A stretch of DNA of 40,318 nt, taken from assembly GCF_001544555.2 (NCBI RefSeq), contig NZ_FCOK02000087.1, forward strand, positions 1 to 40,318, in the 5' to 3' direction. This document shows, piece after piece, positions 1-7,736 of the stretch (positions are counted from its first letter, which is position 1; each line of letters opens with the position of its first letter). The notes below the pieces were generated by a model. The model was given only the letters and a program-made list of their open reading frames with translations. It had not been told where the DNA came from and ran no database searches. The translations under genes and the position numbers were made by a program. Source of the DNA: Caballeronia udeis. GTDB taxonomy: Bacteria > Pseudomonadota > Gammaproteobacteria > Burkholderiales > Burkholderiaceae.

Positions 1-153
1 TTCGGCTCGGTCAAGCAACTGATTAAGCGTATCGATCAATTCGTGTCCCACTACAACGAGAATTGCAAACCTTTTACGTGGACCGCTTCCGCTGACTCCA
101 TCCTCGCAAAGCTACAAAGACTTTGTACGAGAATCAGCGGAACGGAACACTAG
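1..153 (+). CDS. IS630-family transposase, C-terminal end (partial)
   Basis: Frame 1 is open from the window edge and ends in TAG, giving 50 residues. The stretch around KPFTWTASADSILAKL followed by an LCTRI segment is the usual C-terminus of IS630/Tc1-type DDE transposases. The catalytic DDE residues lie outside the window, so I cannot say whether the element is intact. Its stop codon overlaps the stop codon of the convergent dioxygenase gene. IS630 elements normally carry a short non-coding end with an inverted repeat after the transposase, and no such space exists here. This suggests a remnant or a rearranged junction. Confidence 0.85.
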   Translation, partial: FGSVKQLIKRIDQFVSHYNENCKPFTWTASADSILAKLQRLCTRISGTEH

Positions 154-1097
154 TTCAATGCCACGGCTGCCGCCGCGTTGACGGGCGACCCTTCCAGCGC
201 GACCGAAGCGCGTCCGTCCGGCCCCACCGGCACATCCCCCACCAGCGTTGTCCGATACAGTTGCCGGTCGAACTCCAGGTCGAAGATATCCGATGGCGCG
301 AGGTGCGCCGTCGACCGGTTGTCCCAGAACGCGATGCTGCCCGGTTCCCATTTGAACCGCACCGTGAACTCGGGACGCGTCACGTGTTCCCACAGCAGCT
401 CGAGGATCGACTGACTCTCGCGCGGCGTCACGCCAACAATATGCTTCAGGAAACTCGGGCTGACATACAGCGCCCGCTCGCCTGTTTCAGGGTGCACGCG
501 CACCAGTGGATGTTCGGTGACCAGCGCGCGTTGCTGCACGGCTTTCTCAAACGCGCTGGTAGCGCTGGCCCCGGCGGGCGGTGTGAATTTATGCACGCCG
601 CGCAGGCCATCGACAAAATCGCGCAGCGGCGCCGAGAGTTTTTCATACGCGGCAACAAGGCTTGTCCATTGCGTGTCGCCGCCATAAGGCGGGATGGTGA
701 CACCACGCAGGATTGACGCAAACGGTGGGTTGACGGCGGCTGTCACATCGGTATGCCAGCCCGTCCACGGGCGTAACAACGCCTGTCCTTCGAAGCGGGT
801 TGCCTTGCGATACTTGGAAATGGAATAGATCTCGGGGTGCCCGTCAACATGCCCGAACACGGGATGCCCCAGCGTGAGTTCGCCGAACTGCGCGGAGAAC
901 GCAACGTGCTGCGCATGCGTGAGGAACTGCTCTCGAAAGAAGATCACTCGCCACTTCAACAAGGCCGCACGAATCTGCGCGATCTGATGGCTATCGAGTC
1001 GCTGCGTCAGATCGACGCCACTGATTTCAGCGCCGATAAATGCCGACAGCGGCGTGACCTGGACGGACTCGGTATTGCTTGCGACGGCTGCGTTCAT
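150..1097 (-). CDS. TauD/TfdA family 2-oxoglutarate-dependent dioxygenase
   Basis: The protein has 315 residues, the usual size of TauD/TfdA enzymes. These Fe(II)/2-oxoglutarate oxygenases hydroxylate taurine, sulfonates, sulfate esters or aryloxyacids so that sulfite or another group leaves. The iron triad is visible as H115 and D117 in WHTDVT and H265 in NRSTAHLAP, with an arginine near residue 282 for 2-oxoglutarate. I chose the ATG at 1097 because AGGAG lies 7 nt upstream and homology starts just after it; longer in-frame extensions are non-conserved. It lies near the ssu genes, so a sulfonate or sulfate-ester substrate is likely. The exact substrate cannot be read from the sequence, so I give no tauD symbol. 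Its stop overlaps that of the IS630 fragment. Confidence 0.88.
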   Translation of the reverse strand: MNAAVASNTESVQVTPLSAFIGAEISGVDLTQRLDSHQIAQIRAALLKWRVIFFREQFLTHAQHVAFSAQFGELTLGHPVFGHVDGHPEIYSISKYRKATRFEGQALLRPWTGWHTDVTAAVNPPFASILRGVTIPPYGGDTQWTSLVAAYEKLSAPLRDFVDGLRGVHKFTPPAGASATSAFEKAVQQRALVTEHPLVRVHPETGERALYVSPSFLKHIVGVTPRESQSILELLWEHVTRPEFTVRFKWEPGSIAFWDNRSTAHLAPSDIFDLEFDRQLYRTTLVGDVPVGPDGRASVALEGSPVNAAAAVALN

Positions 1098-1363
1098 TGC
1101 GTGTCTCCTGAGAGCGGAATCGCCAGTTTCAGGTTGGGGGAAGTTCGGGTTCCAGAGCTTGAAGATCAGGCATGCAAACGGACCCGACGTTGCTCCATGC
1201 ACATTACGACCGCCCAGCAGCGGCCTCAACCAATCGATCTGCATATATAAACCACGCCCAACGCAAAAGATGGCTCGGGACTAGAATCAATCTCGCATCG
1301 TCGAATAACGTTATCGCGTTTTCTTCCTTCCCAATTACCACGAGCCGGTCTAACTTCATCGCC

Positions 1364-2155
1364 ATGAACTCAACCATCCAGTCACCTTCCAGTCTCCCGC
1401 ATGAACAAGCGCCGGTCGCGTGGATCGCCGGGGTCGGCGCCAGCGCGGGACTCGGCGCAGCAGTCGCCCGGCGCTTCGCGGAGGGCGGTTTTACTGTCGC
1501 CCTCACGGGACGTACGGCCGAACGTGTGGCAAGCATCGCTGCGGAAATTCGCGCCGCAGGCGGCGTGGCCCACGCATTGCCCGGCGATATCTCGAATGAA
1601 GCAACGCTCGCCAAGCTTGGCGACCGGGTGCGTGAGCTTGGTCCGCTGACGGTGGCCGTATTCAACGCAGGCGGTGCCAGCCGTGCGCCAACGCTTGAAT
1701 TGAGCGCAGCAGACTTTGAACAAGCGTGGCGCACCGGTGTGCTCGGTGGTTTCCTGTTTGCCCAGGCGGCACTGCGCCGGATCTTGAACAACGGATTGAA
1801 TACGGCCAGTTCAACGGGACGCGGCACACTGCTTTTCACGGGCGCCACGGCTGCGTTGCGGGGCAAACCACCCTACGCCGCTTTTGCTGCATCGAAGGCG
1901 GCGCTACGTTCATTGAGCCAGACCCTTGCCCGCGAGTTCGGGGCCGAGGGCGTGCATGTGGCGCATATCGTGATTGATGGCGGCATTGACGGCGAGCGTC
2001 TGCGGCAATCCGCGCCGCAGCGCGTACAGCAGGCCGGCGACGATGGCTTGCTGCAAGCAAGCGCCATAGCGGAAAGTTATTGGCAACTGCACCATCAGCA
2101 TAGAAGTGCGTGGACGCAGGAACTTGATCTGCGTCCGTTCAAGGAAACCTTCTGA
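1364..2155 (+). CDS. SDR-family NAD(P)-binding protein with altered catalytic residues
   Basis: The protein has 263 residues and one Rossmann domain of the short-chain dehydrogenase/reductase family. The cofactor motif GVGASAGLG lies near residues 23-31 and the NAGG motif at 101-104. At the active site the usual YxxxK reads FAASK (F174, K178). The catalytic Ser position, 13 residues earlier, is Ala161. A recognisable SDR subgroup shares this Phe substitution, so it is not a sequencing error, but ordinary ketone/alcohol chemistry is doubtful. The ATG at 1364 was preferred because the in-frame extension upstream is not SDR-like. The gene diverges from the dioxygenase gene and ends at a clear terminator. 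Substrate unknown. Confidence 0.85.
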   Translation: MNSTIQSPSSLPHEQAPVAWIAGVGASAGLGAAVARRFAEGGFTVALTGRTAERVASIAAEIRAAGGVAHALPGDISNEATLAKLGDRVRELGPLTVAVFNAGGASRAPTLELSAADFEQAWRTGVLGGFLFAQAALRRILNNGLNTASSTGRGTLLFTGATAALRGKPPYAAFAASKAALRSLSQTLAREFGAEGVHVAHIVIDGGIDGERLRQSAPQRVQQAGDDGLLQASAIAESYWQLHHQHRSAWTQELDLRPFKETF

Positions 2156-2162
2156 ACAACGG

Positions 2163-2206
2163 GCCGCGCGCTTAAACGGTGCGCGCGGTTTGCTTCGATT
2201 TTTCTG
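2163..2206 (+). terminator. Rho-independent terminator after the SDR gene
   Basis: CCGCGCGC at 2164-2171 pairs perfectly with GCGCGCGG at 2181-2188 across a 9-nt loop. A T-rich tract with five consecutive T follows at about 2199-2203. It begins about 8 nt after the SDR stop codon. Confidence 0.75.
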
Positions 2207-2478
2207 TCATGCGCTCCTTGCGGGCGCGCCTGCCGTCATTCATTTCTTCCCTTTATCCCCCGCCCCTTCCTCCTTGCGTTAGCGCTTTGCGCTGCGCCCG
2301 CTTTTCAGCAGGCCATCCTGAACAATCGATTCTACGACGGCTTCCGGCTTCCCGAATACTTCGCCAGCAAGTAGGGATATCGCTATGCCGGTCGAATAAC
2401 CTTATGGAATTTTATTCGTTCAACTTCGGGTCATGCGGGTATAGCTTAAAGTCCTGACTTCCAGGCCGAGGAACGACC
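2207..2478. other. Intergenic stretch without a recognised gene
   Basis: This is the space between the SDR terminator and the CmcJ-like oxygenase gene. One short plus-strand frame ends in an amphipathic-looking peptide (NNRFYDGFRLPEYFASK, stop near 2373) behind a hydrophobic run. It has no ATG start or ribosome-binding site, so I do not call it a gene. The A+T-rich segment around 2395-2455 is the likely promoter region of the downstream gene, but I see no convincing -35/-10 pair. Confidence 0.4.
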
Positions 2479-3333
2479 ATGAGCACCGTATTCGAAGAAC
2501 GTCCGCATGCAGAAACGTCGCGGGCGGTTGAAGCTGAACTCAACTATCTGCGTGCCGGCGAAGGCCGGCCGGTAAGCTACACGTTCGAGCCGCCGCCCGG
2601 TGTGCCCTGGACGTTCGGTGCGCTCGAACCCCGGCGCGTGACCATTCGCGACGCGCGTCCGCTCGCCGCGGCGGGAGAGTTGTCGCTGGATAAAAGCGGC
2701 TTCGAACGTGTCGCGCATAGAAGCGCGCTGACCGACTTCAGCGACAACGCCGCCATCCGCTCGATCTACTACAGCGAATCCGAACAGGTCCTCCTCAAGG
2801 CGACCGGCGCGGAGAAGGTCGTGGTGTTCGATCACACCCTGCGCGACAGCTTGAACGGCTCGCGCGCAACCTCGTCCTTGCGCGAGCCGGTACGGCGCGT
2901 GCACAACGACCAGACGTTCGTTTCAGGGCCGCGTCGCGTGCGTGACCATCTGTCTGCCGATGAAGCCGCTCAACGCCTCAAGCACCGCTTTGCGATCGTC
3001 AATCTATGGCGGCCGCTCGATGTAGTGGAGCAGTTGCCCCTTGCACTCTGCGACGCACGCTCGATCTCAGCGAGCGACCTGGTGCCAAGCGACCTTGTGT
3101 ACAAGGACAAGGTCGGCGAGACCTTTTCTTTCACGCATAACCCGGCGCACCGCTGGTATTACTTCCCGAAGCTGCGGCCCGACGAAGCGCTGCTGCTCAA
3201 GATCTACGACTCTCGCAACGACGGCACGGCCCGCCTGACCGCACACACGGCGTTTGAAGATCCGACCACGCCGGAAGGCGCCGCACCGCGCAGAAGCATC
3301 GAATTGCGGGCGCTGGTCTTCTGGAAGGAATGA
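2479..3333 (+). CDS. CmcJ/NvfI (AsaB/GA4 desaturase) family oxygenase
   Basis: The protein has 284 residues. The pattern VRRVHNDQT (H142, D144), NLWRP, then YYFP with DEALLLKIYDS, then TAHTAFEDP (H256) and a terminal RxSIELRALVFW is the signature of the CmcJ/NvfI/AsaB oxygenase family. These are 2-oxoglutarate-dependent enzymes, known mainly from fungal secondary metabolism and cephamycin formation but widespread in bacteria with unknown substrates. H142, D144 and H256 would be the iron ligands and an Arg near the C-terminus the 2-oxoglutarate anchor; this assignment is by analogy. The ATG at 2479 is preceded by a GAGGAACG sequence. It stands alone between the SDR gene and the MetQ-like gene. 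Physiological role unknown. Confidence 0.82.
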   Translation: MSTVFEERPHAETSRAVEAELNYLRAGEGRPVSYTFEPPPGVPWTFGALEPRRVTIRDARPLAAAGELSLDKSGFERVAHRSALTDFSDNAAIRSIYYSESEQVLLKATGAEKVVVFDHTLRDSLNGSRATSSLREPVRRVHNDQTFVSGPRRVRDHLSADEAAQRLKHRFAIVNLWRPLDVVEQLPLALCDARSISASDLVPSDLVYKDKVGETFSFTHNPAHRWYYFPKLRPDEALLLKIYDSRNDGTARLTAHTAFEDPTTPEGAAPRRSIELRALVFWKE

Positions 3334-3486
3334 AGCGGATCGTGCGCTCGCTGACCGGTGCATTCCGCGCCTGCACCAGCTCTTAGCTAAACTTTCAAAT
3401 CGGCATAAACACATGAAAACAGAATGGTTAGGCTAGCGCGCAAGTCATGAGAGGATTCGCGCCTGCCAACCAGAAAGAGTTTCAAC

Positions 3487-4290
3487 ATGCATCGTAGAAC
3501 TGTTCTTGCAAGTCTCACCTTTGCCGCATTCGGCGCTGTCTTCGGCGTCGCTCATGCGGAAGACGCCCCACTGCGGATCGGCACCATGAGCGGCCCCGAC
3601 GCGCAGATCTGGACCGAGGTGTCCAAGGTCGCGGCGCGCGAAGGCCTCAAGATCAAGGTGATCGAATTCAACGATTACATCCAGCCCAATGCTGCCCTTG
3701 ATGCCGGCGACCTGGACGCGAACGGCTTCCAGCACCAGCCTTTCCTCAACAGTCAAATCAAACAGCGCGGCTACAAGATCGTGAACGTAGGCCTGACCTA
3801 TGTTGCGCCAATGGGCTTCTACTCGAAGAAGTTCAAGTCGTTGAAAGACCTGCCGCAAGGCGCCAAAGTCGGTATTCAGAACGACCCGTCGAACGGTAAT
3901 CGTGCGCTGTTGCTGCTGCAGAAGAACGGCATCATCAAGCTGAAGGCCGGCGCGGGGGTAGATGGCGTGAACGCTACGCCGCTCGATGTGGTCGAGAACC
4001 CCAAGGGCATCAAGCTGATCGAGCTCGACTCGGCGCAGTTGCCGCGTTCGCTGGACGATCTCGCCGCCGCGTCGATCAATACGGACTACGCAGTGAAAGC
4101 CGGCCTGTCGCCGACGAAAGACGCCATTGCCATCGAAGACCTGAAGGGTCCTTATGCCAACCTGATCGCGGTTCGCGCTCAGGATCGCGATAAGCCCTGG
4201 GTCAAGAAACTGGTCGCCGCGTATGAGTCGCCGGACGTGAAGACTTTCATCAATACCCAGTTCAAGGGCTCGATTATTCCGGCTTTCTAA
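3487..4290 (+). CDS. MetQ/NlpA-family ABC transporter substrate-binding protein
   Basis: The protein has 267 residues with a signal peptide of about 24 residues (hydrophobic LASLTFAAFGAVFG, cleavage after AHA). There is no lipobox cysteine, so it is probably a soluble periplasmic protein rather than a lipoprotein. The body matches MetQ/NlpA proteins, with an N-terminal PLRIGTMSGPDAQIW strand, NGFQHQPFLN in the ligand-binding cleft region, and VGIQNDPSNGNRALLLLQ. Family members bind D/L-methionine or related compounds for MetNI transporters. No metN or metI lies in the window, so this is an orphan binding protein. Together with the adjacent ssu genes a sulfur compound is a reasonable but unproven ligand. 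An AGAAAGAG sequence precedes the start. Confidence 0.88.
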   Translation: MHRRTVLASLTFAAFGAVFGVAHAEDAPLRIGTMSGPDAQIWTEVSKVAAREGLKIKVIEFNDYIQPNAALDAGDLDANGFQHQPFLNSQIKQRGYKIVNVGLTYVAPMGFYSKKFKSLKDLPQGAKVGIQNDPSNGNRALLLLQKNGIIKLKAGAGVDGVNATPLDVVENPKGIKLIELDSAQLPRSLDDLAAASINTDYAVKAGLSPTKDAIAIEDLKGPYANLIAVRAQDRDKPWVKKLVAAYESPDVKTFINTQFKGSIIPAF

Positions 4291-4423
4291 GCGGGACATT
4301 TCGCGCCGCGCGGCGCATGGGCGGGCTGCTGATGACACCATCGGGTAAAGCTTGCGCGATGCGTTGCTGGAGAGTCTTGGGGCGGTCGCGGCTCAAGACC
4401 GCACCGACCCCTTCAACGCAGGT

Positions 4424-4639
4424 TCAAAGCCTTGCAATAGACACTTCCGTCGACTTCACAAACGCAATGACTTCGCTCCCTACCTTCAGTTCCAGCTCAT
4501 CGATCGAGCGCGTGGTGATCACCGACGTGACAATGCCATAAGGCGTTTCGACATCGACTTCCGAGACCACGGAGCCGCGAATGATCTCCTTGATGTGCCC
4601 TTTGAACTGGTTGCGTACATTGATTGCCGTGATGCCCAT
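4424..4639 (-). CDS. ssuF: TOBE-domain (molbindin-like) protein, SsuF type
   Basis: The protein has 71 residues, exactly one TOBE/Mop domain (NQFKGHIKEIIRGSVVSEVDV at the start, KVGSEVIAFVKSTEV at the end). Stand-alone molbindins of this length occur as ssuF at the end of ssuEADCBF operons in pseudomonads and Burkholderia, where they are needed for growth on sulfonates or sulfate esters; the mechanism is unclear. The ATG at 4639 has GGAG 7 nt upstream. It is the last gene of the minus-strand ssu set, 72 bp downstream of ssuB. Oxyanion binding, as in other molbindins, is inferred only. Confidence 0.85.
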   Translation of the reverse strand: MGITAINVRNQFKGHIKEIIRGSVVSEVDVETPYGIVTSVITTRSIDELELKVGSEVIAFVKSTEVSIARL

Positions 4640-4711
4640 GATGATGCTCCGTATTGATTGAATAGTGCCGGGGCCGGTCGACAACGGCAATGAGTGAATC
4701 GATAACCGGAC

Positions 4712-5551
4712 CTAGCCCGGCTGCGCACCGTTCCTGAGAACCCGCGACAACACCTGTTCTTCCAGTTCAGCGAAACCTTCCGCCGTGCGCAAACGCGGGC
4801 GCTGCAGCGTGATAGCGGCATCGAAGGAAATCTTCCCTGCTTCGATCAACACAATCCGCTCGCCCAGCGCCACCGCTTCCTGCACATCGTGCGTGACCAG
4901 CAGTGCGGTGAAGCGATGCTCACGCCACAGACGTTCGATCAGCGCGTGCATTTCAATGCGGGTCAACGCGTCGAGCGCCCCTAGCGGCTCATCCAGCAAC
5001 AGCAGGTCCGGCCGGTGCACCAGCGCGCGTGCGAGCGCTACACGCTGCCGCTGCCCCCCCGACAATTGCGCGGGCCAATCGCCTTCCCGTTCGCTCAGGC
5101 CCACTTCAGCCAGCGTCGCGCGCGCGTCTTCACGAGACGAACGCGGCAAGCCGAGCATGACGTTTTGCAGCACGCTTTTCCATGGCAGCAGACGTGCATC
5201 CTGGAACATGATGCGGGTCTCCAGGATGCTGGCTCCCGCCGCCGCATTGCGCTGCACCACACCGCCGGTTGCTTTTTCAAGGCCCGCGATCAGGCGCAGC
5301 AACGTGGACTTGCCGCAGCCGCTGCGTCCGACTATTGATACAAAACTGCCGCGTTCAATGGCGAAATCAAAGTTCGACAACACCTTGCGCTCGCCGAAAT
5401 GTTTATCGACACCTTGCAGCGCGACAGCCATGTCTGCGGACGGCGTACGAGGCACAGTCGCTGCCGGCGCACGCTCGCGCGTGGCAACTTCGGGTTCGGC
5501 GCCTTCCAGTACGACGTTGTCTGATGCATACGATGCGTAGCTTGATGTCAC
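4712..5551 (-). CDS. ssuB: Aliphatic sulfonate ABC transporter ATP-binding protein SsuB
   Basis: The protein has 279 residues. It shows all ABC ATPase motifs in order: Walker A GRSGCGKST, a Q-loop in IMFQDARLLPW, the signature LSGGQRQRVALARAL, Walker B LLLLDEPLGALD and the H-loop in LLVTHDVQEAV. The first 45 residues or so are a low-complexity extension before the nucleotide-binding domain. I chose the GTG at 5551 because it overlaps the ssuC stop codon by four bases (GTGA) and sits behind AGGGAG; longer frames run through ssuC. It powers sulfonate import with SsuC and SsuA under sulfate limitation. Family assignment is firm, and the sulfonate specificity rests on the neighbours. Confidence 0.93.
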   Translation of the reverse strand: MTSSYASYASDNVVLEGAEPEVATRERAPAATVPRTPSADMAVALQGVDKHFGERKVLSNFDFAIERGSFVSIVGRSGCGKSTLLRLIAGLEKATGGVVQRNAAAGASILETRIMFQDARLLPWKSVLQNVMLGLPRSSREDARATLAEVGLSEREGDWPAQLSGGQRQRVALARALVHRPDLLLLDEPLGALDALTRIEMHALIERLWREHRFTALLVTHDVQEAVALGERIVLIEAGKISFDAAITLQRPRLRTAEGFAELEEQVLSRVLRNGAQPG

Positions 5552-6342
5552 AATTTTGCTCCCTTCTGATACGCAGGATGCCAGCGCAGCGTTGCGCGCT
5601 CGATCGATTTCGCGAGCATGTCGGCGAGTTTGCCGAGCAGCGCATAAAGCAGGATGCCGACCACGACCACGTCGGTCTGCAGGAACTCGCGCGCGTTCAT
5701 GGTCATGTAGCCGATGCCCGATTGCGCCGAGATGGTCTCGGCCACAATCAGCATCACCCACATCAACCCGAACGCGAAACGCACGCCTACGAGAATCGAG
5801 GGCAATGCCCCCGGCAGGATCACGTCGCGATACAGCGCAAAGCCCGAGAGTCCGTAGCTGCGGGCCATCTCGATCAGGTCTGCATCGACGGAACGAATGC
5901 CGTGATACGTGTTGGTATAGACGGGGAAAAACACACCGAGCGCGACCAGGAACAACTTCGCTTCCTCGCCAATCCCGAACCACAGGATCACCAGTGGAAT
6001 CATTGCGAGCGCGGGGATATTGCGGATCATCTGCACGGTCGAGTCGAGGGCGATCTCAGCCGGCTTGAAGAGCCCTGTCCCCAGCCCGAGCACGAAGCCG
6101 ATACCACCGCCGATCGCAAAGCCCGTCAGCGCGCGCCATGCGCTGACCTTCACGTTGGCCCACATGTCACCCGACTGGATCAGCTCCCACGCCGCTTTGA
6201 CCACGGCAAGCGGCTCGGGCAATACCCGCGACGACAAACCGCCCGTGCGAGCAGCCAGTTCCCATGCAATCAGGATCAGGATAGGCACGAGCCACGGCGC
6301 AGCCTGTACACCGGCACGGCGAAAAAACGGGACCACGTTCAT
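5548..6342 (-). CDS. ssuC: Aliphatic sulfonate ABC transporter permease SsuC
   Basis: The protein has 264 residues with about six membrane segments, starting with APWLVPILILIAWELAA. The cytoplasmic loop EMARSYGLSGFALYRDVILPGALPSILVG carries the EAA-like coupling motif of the TauC/SsuC permease family. The ATG at 6342 follows GGAGGT and lies 13 bp after the ssuD stop, so the genes are co-transcribed. Its own stop overlaps the GTG of ssuB, which points to translational coupling. It forms the membrane channel of the sulfonate importer. Confidence 0.93.
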   Translation of the reverse strand: MNVVPFFRRAGVQAAPWLVPILILIAWELAARTGGLSSRVLPEPLAVVKAAWELIQSGDMWANVKVSAWRALTGFAIGGGIGFVLGLGTGLFKPAEIALDSTVQMIRNIPALAMIPLVILWFGIGEEAKLFLVALGVFFPVYTNTYHGIRSVDADLIEMARSYGLSGFALYRDVILPGALPSILVGVRFAFGLMWVMLIVAETISAQSGIGYMTMNAREFLQTDVVVVGILLYALLGKLADMLAKSIERATLRWHPAYQKGAKL

Positions 6343-6355
6343 CGGACCTCCGGGT

Positions 6356-7504
6356 TCAACTTTGCGAAGCGCGCGGCAGATACGACGTGCCGACGATCTC
6401 ACCAAACGGCCCTGACAACGGACCCGACACGCGCTCTTTCTGTTCACGCGGCAGCAGCGGAAATACGAGTTCGGCGAACCGGTATGACTCTTCGAGATGC
6501 GGATAACCCGACAGGATGAACGTGTCGATACCAAGCGCCGCGTACTCCTTCATCAAGCCCGCGACCTGCTCCGGATTGCCCACCAGCGCCGTACCCGCTC
6601 CGCCGCGCACGAGGCCGACGCCGGCCCACAAATGCGGATACACCTCGAGCTTGTCGCGCTGACCGCCGTGCAACGCCGCCATGCGTCGCTGGCCTTCCGA
6701 ATCCATCTTTGCAAACGACGCCTGCGCGCGCTGGATGGTTTCATCGTCGAGCTTGCTGATGAGCCTGTCCGCGTCGGCCCACGCTTCCTGTTCTGTCTCG
6801 CGCACGATCACGTGCAGGCGAATGCCAAACTTGATCTTGCGGCCTTTATCGGCGGCGCGGCGACGGATATCGGCGAGCTTCTTTTCAACTTCGGCAGGCG
6901 GTTCGCCCCAGGTCAGATAGGTATCGATATGATCGGCCGCAATCTCATGCGCAGCCGGCGACGAGCCGCCGAACCACAGCGGCGGATGCGCCTTCTGCAC
7001 GGGCGGATAAAGCACCTTGCCGCCCTTTGAGCTCAGGTGCTTGCCGTCAAAATCGATCGTGCCGCCTTCATGCGATGACTCGAGCAGACCCCGCCAGATC
7101 TGGAGGAATTCATCCGTGACTTCATAGCGCGTGTCGTGGTCGTTGAACACACCGTCGCCGGCCAGTTCGACCGGATCGCCGCCCGTCACCACGTTGATCA
7201 GCAGACGGCCACCGGAGAGGCGGTCAAAGGTCGATGCCATGCGTGCGGACAACGCGGGTGACGTCAGGCCCGGACGGATCGCGACGAGGAACTTGAGGCG
7301 CTTCGTTGCGGGAATCAGGCTGGATGCAACCACCCATGCGTCTTCGCAGGAACGACCCGTCGGCAGCAGGACGCCTTCGTAACCGAGCGTATCGGCCGCC
7401 ACCGCGATCTGGCGGAAGTAGTCGTAATCCGCGGCGCGCGCGCCTTGCGTCGTACCGAGATAACGGCTGTCGCCGTGGGTCGGAATGAACCAGAAAACAT
7501 TCAT
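6356..7504 (-). CDS. ssuD: FMNH2-dependent alkanesulfonate monooxygenase SsuD
   Basis: The protein has 382 residues, full length for SsuD. It begins MNVFWFIPTHGDSRYLGT and contains LINVVTGGDPVELAGDGVF, YLTWGEPPAEVEKKLADIRR and LSGYPHLEESYRFAELVFPLL, all hallmarks of this bacterial-luciferase-fold enzyme. SsuD splits C1-C10 alkanesulfonates to aldehyde and sulfite, using reduced FMN delivered by a reductase. No ssuE lies in the window, so the flavin reductase must be encoded elsewhere. The ATG at 7504 has AGGAG just upstream. About 230 bp separate it from ssuA, with room for its own promoter. Confidence 0.95.
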   Translation of the reverse strand: MNVFWFIPTHGDSRYLGTTQGARAADYDYFRQIAVAADTLGYEGVLLPTGRSCEDAWVVASSLIPATKRLKFLVAIRPGLTSPALSARMASTFDRLSGGRLLINVVTGGDPVELAGDGVFNDHDTRYEVTDEFLQIWRGLLESSHEGGTIDFDGKHLSSKGGKVLYPPVQKAHPPLWFGGSSPAAHEIAADHIDTYLTWGEPPAEVEKKLADIRRRAADKGRKIKFGIRLHVIVRETEQEAWADADRLISKLDDETIQRAQASFAKMDSEGQRRMAALHGGQRDKLEVYPHLWAGVGLVRGGAGTALVGNPEQVAGLMKEYAALGIDTFILSGYPHLEESYRFAELVFPLLPREQKERVSGPLSGPFGEIVGTSYLPRASQS

Positions 7505-7736
7505 CGGGGGCTCCTGCCTTGCGGGTGTAAGTTCGAGTGTCGGGTGCCGGGTGAGAAGCGAGCGCGGACGCGACGAACAGACGTGCTGCTCATGTTCGTG
7601 CGAAACGAGTCACCCGTCCCCGTTCAGATGATTCATCTTAGCGATGCCCACTTTGGGCATGAACGATTTATTTAAGCTAAGGTTCTCGTCAATTCTGCTT
7701 ATGCGTCTCTAGCGATGCAGGAGCGCATTGTTGAGA

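Noticed and set aside
2230..2373. Possible small secreted protein ending in NNRFYDGFRLPEYFASK
   Set aside because: The frame has no ATG, GTG or TTG start with a ribosome-binding site, and no relatives that I recognise.
4303..4316. Perfect palindrome GCGCCGCGCGGCGC after the MetQ-like gene
   Set aside because: It has no T-run, so it is not a clear terminator, and GC-only palindromes of this size are expected by chance in such DNA.
5269..6519. A 416-codon plus-strand open frame opposite ssuB and ssuC
   Set aside because: It is the complementary shadow of two well-conserved transporter genes, without ribosome-binding site or domain.
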